A stretch of DNA of 5,364 nt from NCBI GenBank assembly GCA_009885185.1, contig VFLF01000341.1, positions 1 to 5,364 on the forward strand, read 5' to 3'. This stretch comes from Nitrosomonadales bacterium (GTDB lineage: Bacteria; Pseudomonadota; Gammaproteobacteria; Burkholderiales; SG8-41). The position numbers and the translations under genes are program-made. The notes beneath the pieces are model-generated. The model saw nothing but the letters and a program-made list of their open reading frames with translations. It was not told where the DNA came from and did not search any database. Position 1 is the stretch's first letter; each line of letters opens with the position of its first letter. Positions 4,625 to 5,364 of the stretch are shown here, piece after piece.

Positions 4625-5364
4625 ATGGTTACTGGAATTCTCAAAAAAATATTCGGCAGCCGCAATGACCGGTTGCTGAAACAGTATCGCCGCCGCGTGG
4701 TGGCGATCAATGCGCTGGAAGCGGACATTTCAAAACTGTCCGACGACGCCTTGCGGGCAAAGACCACGGAGTTCCGCGAGCGCATCAAGGCGCAACTTGC
4801 AAAGCTCGAAACGGGGGACGGCGCCGCGCGTGGCAGTGCCGCGCTGGAACTGGCGCGGGATCGCGAGCGCCGCGAAATCCTCGACGAGCTATTGCCGGAA
4901 GCCTTTGCAGTGGTGCGAGAGGCATCTAAACGCACGCTGGGCATGCGCCATTTCGACGTGCAAATGCTTGGCGGCATTGCCCTGCATAACGGCAAGATTT
5001 CCGAGATGCGCACCGGCGAGGGCAAAACGCTGATGGCGACACTGCCGGCGTACCTGAACGCGCTTGCCGGACAGGGGGTGCATATCGTTACGGTCAACGA
5101 TTATCTCGCCACGCGCGATGCCGAATGGATGGGAAATATTTATCGATTCCTTGGGCTGACGGTCGGCGTGAACCTGTCGCAGATGGAGCACACGCGCAAG
5201 CAGGAGGCGTACGCCGCGGATATTACCTACGGCACCAACAACGAGTTCGGTTTTGACTACCTGCGCGATAACATGGTGTATCAGAACCCGGAGAAAGTGC
5301 AGCGCGTACTGAGTTACGCCATCGTGGACGAGGTGGACTCGATCCTGATTGACGAGGCGCGCAC
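4625..5364 (+). CDS. secA: Preprotein translocase ATPase SecA, N-terminal part (3' end outside window)
   Basis: SecA is the ATPase motor that pushes unfolded preproteins through the SecYEG channel. The frame is open to the window edge, giving 246 residues of a family usually near 900. The N-terminus [16 protein letters not shown] aligns residue for residue with the E. coli start (MLIKLLTKVFGSRNDR), fixing the ATG at 4625 even though in-frame TTGs lie upstream. Conserved blocks are [14 protein letters not shown] (90-103), MRHFDVQ (107-113), Walker A MRTGEGKT (128-135), [13 protein letters not shown] (155-167), [20 protein letters not shown] (198-217) and Walker [15 protein letters not shown] (233-246). 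Between FRERI and LPEAF there are about 26 more residues than in E. coli, rich in Ala, Arg and Glu; both Walker motifs are displaced by the same 26. The ribosome site is modest (GAAG 6 nt away, or GGAG 13 nt away). No clear promoter is visible in the 27 bp after the upstream terminator. Confidence 0.98.
   Translation, partial: MVTGILKKIFGSRNDRLLKQYRRRVVAINALEADISKLSDDALRAKTTEFRERIKAQLAKLETGDGAARGSAALELARDRERREILDELLPEAFAVVREASKRTLGMRHFDVQMLGGIALHNGKISEMRTGEGKTLMATLPAYLNALAGQGVHIVTVNDYLATRDAEWMGNIYRFLGLTVGVNLSQMEHTRKQEAYAADITYGTNNEFGFDYLRDNMVYQNPEKVQRVLSYAIVDEVDSILIDEAR

Noticed and set aside
4597..5097. A 166-codon open frame antisense to secA
   Set aside because: Ser/Arg-rich shadow of the conserved SecA sequence, which is certain on the plus strand.

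Overview
The window is a compact piece of core bacterial chromosome: the 3' end of the division and cell-wall (dcw) cluster and the genes that follow it. In order it holds the end of ftsA, complete ftsZ and lpxC, a DciA-type (DUF721) gene on the opposite strand, a membrane-anchored M23 peptidoglycan peptidase, and the start of secA. Outer-membrane lipid A synthesis (lpxC) means a Gram-negative cell. The gene order, the FtsA ending (MKAWFKGNF), the FtsZ ending (LDIPAFLRKQAD) and the SecA wording around its Walker A motif suggest Proteobacteria, most likely a betaproteobacterium. That placement comes from remembered sequence wording, not from a search. Coding sequence is GC-rich, while the intergenic gaps are strikingly AT-rich.

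Layout. Bases 1-703 are ftsA, cut at the left edge. An AT-rich 79-bp gap (704-782) leads to ftsZ (783-1940) with a good ribosome binding site. A strong intrinsic terminator (1982-2021) ends the ftsA-ftsZ transcript, and an extended -10 promoter (2023-2051) follows at once and drives lpxC (2190-3101, GTG start) behind a leader of about 130 nt. That leader can fold into at least two hairpins, one of which covers the weak Shine-Dalgarno sequence. lpxC converges on the DciA-like gene (3597-3148, minus). The DciA-like gene is divergent from the M23 peptidase gene (3621-4541, TTG start), with only 23 bp between the two starts. A second intrinsic terminator (4571-4598) separates the peptidase gene from secA (4625 onward, cut at the right edge).

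Function. FtsA and FtsZ build the division ring. LpxC commits UDP-GlcNAc derivatives to lipid A. The M23 protein probably cleaves peptidoglycan cross-links in the periplasm. DciA is the ancestral loader of the replicative helicase. SecA drives export of envelope proteins. The genes therefore serve coordinated growth, division and envelope assembly, but the visible terminators and promoters imply several transcription units rather than one operon.

I see no mobile element, CRISPR array, tRNA, rRNA or clear new multi-gene system. The best candidates for something undescribed are small: the structured lpxC leader, a 26-codon reading frame that exactly fills the ftsA-ftsZ gap and overlaps the ftsZ start by ATGA, and a charged insertion of about 26 residues in the first nucleotide-binding region of SecA.
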